This document shows, one piece after another, positions 4,724 through 5,704 of a stretch of DNA of 5,704 nt. The DNA is from an uncultured Oscillospiraceae bacterium (GTDB lineage: Bacteria; Bacillota; Clostridia; Oscillospirales; Oscillospiraceae). The position numbers and the translations under genes were made by a program. The stretch's first letter is position 1. Every line of letters starts with the position of its first letter. Under the pieces are notes generated by a model. It was not told the origin of the DNA and did not search any database. It saw only the letters and a program-made list of their open reading frames with translations. Location: positions 1 through 5,704 of the forward strand of contig CAJTVM010000137.1 in NCBI GenBank assembly GCA_910579595.1, read 5' to 3'.

Positions 4724-5672
4724 TCAGATGCTAAAGGAACTGGCAGAAAAGGAGGAAATTATCGTGCCGGATGGATTTGATGAACGGATGAAGAGTACGC
4801 TGGACGGCCTGCCGCCCAAGCCAAAGAAAAAAGGGCTGGGGGCGGTAAAAACCGCGCTCATCGCGGCGGCGGCCTGCGCGGCCCTGCTGTGCACGGCCTT
4901 TGCCGCGTCCCCCGGGCTGCGGGAGCTGCTGGGAGGTTTCGCGGCCATTGCCCAGGAGCAGGACAGCGAGGTATATACCTGGAACGGGTTTGAGTTCAAG
5001 GTGCTGTCCGCCATGGCGGACGAGGCCACCGTCCGGGTATATGTCCAGGCCAGGGATCTGGAGGAGCTTGGACGGCTGGATTTTTGGGGCGAGAACTGGC
5101 TGGAGGGCCCGGAGCTGGAGCTGTGCGGGATAAAATCGAGTATGCATCCCACGGGTTTTACTGGCGGCTCCGGCGCCGCCCGCTATGACGAGGCCACACA
5201 GACCGCCGTGATGGTGGCCACCCTTCAAGGAATCCTGGCGGAGGATCTTTCCGGAGCGGAGGTGTGGATTGATAAAATGCTTGCCTCAATGCACGAAGAC
5301 CCCTGGGATCCGCCGGTGAAAATCCCGATTGATGTGGAGATCATGCCCAGCAAAACCGTCCTCAGGGACATTGAGGTAGCAGAAACCCAGGTGGATGAGG
5401 TCAGGGTATCCCCCCTGAGCATCATCCTGGAATGGGAGAAACACAGCGAGGCCGCTGAAAACGGAAACTTAAGCTGGAAAGAAATCCGTGTAAAAATGAA
5501 GGACGGCACAGTGATCAAATCAGAATATGATCATGAAAGCAGCAACGGAAGCTATCGCAATGACGAGACAGGGAAAGATTACCAGATGGTTATCTGGTGC
5601 TTCGCCGACCCGGTGGACGTGGACAGCATCGAAGGGATTTATGTCGGGGAGGATTATTTCCCCATCCAATAA
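4710..5672 (+). CDS. Single-pass membrane anti-sigma factor, DUF4179-like
   Basis: The 320-residue product starts at an ATG 6 nt after AAGGAGG (4697-4703) and overlaps the sigma gene by 14 nt. Residues 1-43 are a charged cytosolic segment ending in a KPKKK positive cluster, long enough to be a sigma-binding tail. Residues about 44-66 (AVKTALIAAAACAALLCTAF) form one membrane helix with the N-terminus inside by the positive-inside rule. Residues 67-320 would lie outside, rich in beta-strand-like segments such as YTWNGFEFKVLSA and EATVRVYVQA, as in DUF4179 proteins encoded next to sigma factors in Bacillota. The N-terminal part has no histidine or cysteine, so it is not a zinc (ZAS) anti-sigma factor. 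Inferred role: hold the sigma factor at the membrane until the outer domain senses a stimulus. Family placement is by context and layout and is less certain than the anti-sigma role. The last third has more AT-rich codons than the start. The final 32 nt of the window after its stop hold nothing I can interpret. Confidence -1.
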   Translation: MEQFDQMLKELAEKEEIIVPDGFDERMKSTLDGLPPKPKKKGLGAVKTALIAAAACAALLCTAFAASPGLRELLGGFAAIAQEQDSEVYTWNGFEFKVLSAMADEATVRVYVQARDLEELGRLDFWGENWLEGPELELCGIKSSMHPTGFTGGSGAARYDEATQTAVMVATLQGILAEDLSGAEVWIDKMLASMHEDPWDPPVKIPIDVEIMPSKTVLRDIEVAETQVDEVRVSPLSIILEWEKHSEAAENGNLSWKEIRVKMKDGTVIKSEYDHESSNGSYRNDETGKDYQMVIWCFADPVDVDSIEGIYVGEDYFPIQ

Positions 5673-5704
5673 CAATATTTCCAGGAAAAAAGGCGGTGCG
5701 TCTT

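Noticed and set aside
4724..5228. Minus-strand open frames opposite the anti-sigma gene
   Set aside because: They are shadows of the plus-strand gene, which has a strong ribosome site, overlap coupling with the sigma gene and a clear membrane helix.

Overview
The window looks like chromosome of an anaerobic gut-type member of the Bacillota, class Clostridia, most likely the Oscillospirales (Flavonifractor/Oscillibacter/Lawsonibacter-like). This is inferred from three things seen together: GC-rich genes with strong AAGGAG-type ribosome binding sites, a secreted BspA-like leucine-rich-repeat protein anchored by S-layer homology (SLH) domains, and an ECF sigma factor paired with a DUF4179-like membrane anti-sigma factor. 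No mobile element, CRISPR array, tRNA or rRNA is visible.

Layout, left to right. (1) Positions 1-2138, minus strand: a large exported cell-surface protein (signal peptide, leucine-rich repeats, a linker region, three SLH repeats). Its frame has no stop before the left edge, so the gene is 3'-incomplete. (2) Positions 2139-2678: an intergenic region of about 540 bp that is dense in signals: a minus-strand promoter, a long structured leader with an internal intrinsic terminator and a possible competing antiterminator, a GC-rich hairpin beside the ribosome binding site, an opposing plus-strand promoter, and a perfect 16-bp-stem terminator behind gdhA. (3) Positions 2679-4022, minus strand: gdhA, a hexameric-type glutamate dehydrogenase whose coenzyme-site residues point to NADP(H). 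(4) Positions 4023-4228: a divergent intergenic region with a vegetative promoter for gdhA and an ECF-type promoter facing the sigma gene. (5) Positions 4229-5672, plus strand: a two-gene operon of an ECF sigma factor and its overlapping single-pass membrane anti-sigma partner.

How the parts may work together. gdhA assimilates ammonium into glutamate and is an ordinary housekeeping gene with its own promoter and terminator. The sigma/anti-sigma pair is a self-contained envelope-signal module that probably activates its own promoter. The surface protein seems to be transcribed from its own promoter through a leader that could terminate early, so its expression may be conditional. The least explained part of the window, and the best candidate for something undescribed, is this leader and the opposing promoter inside it (about 2222-2451).
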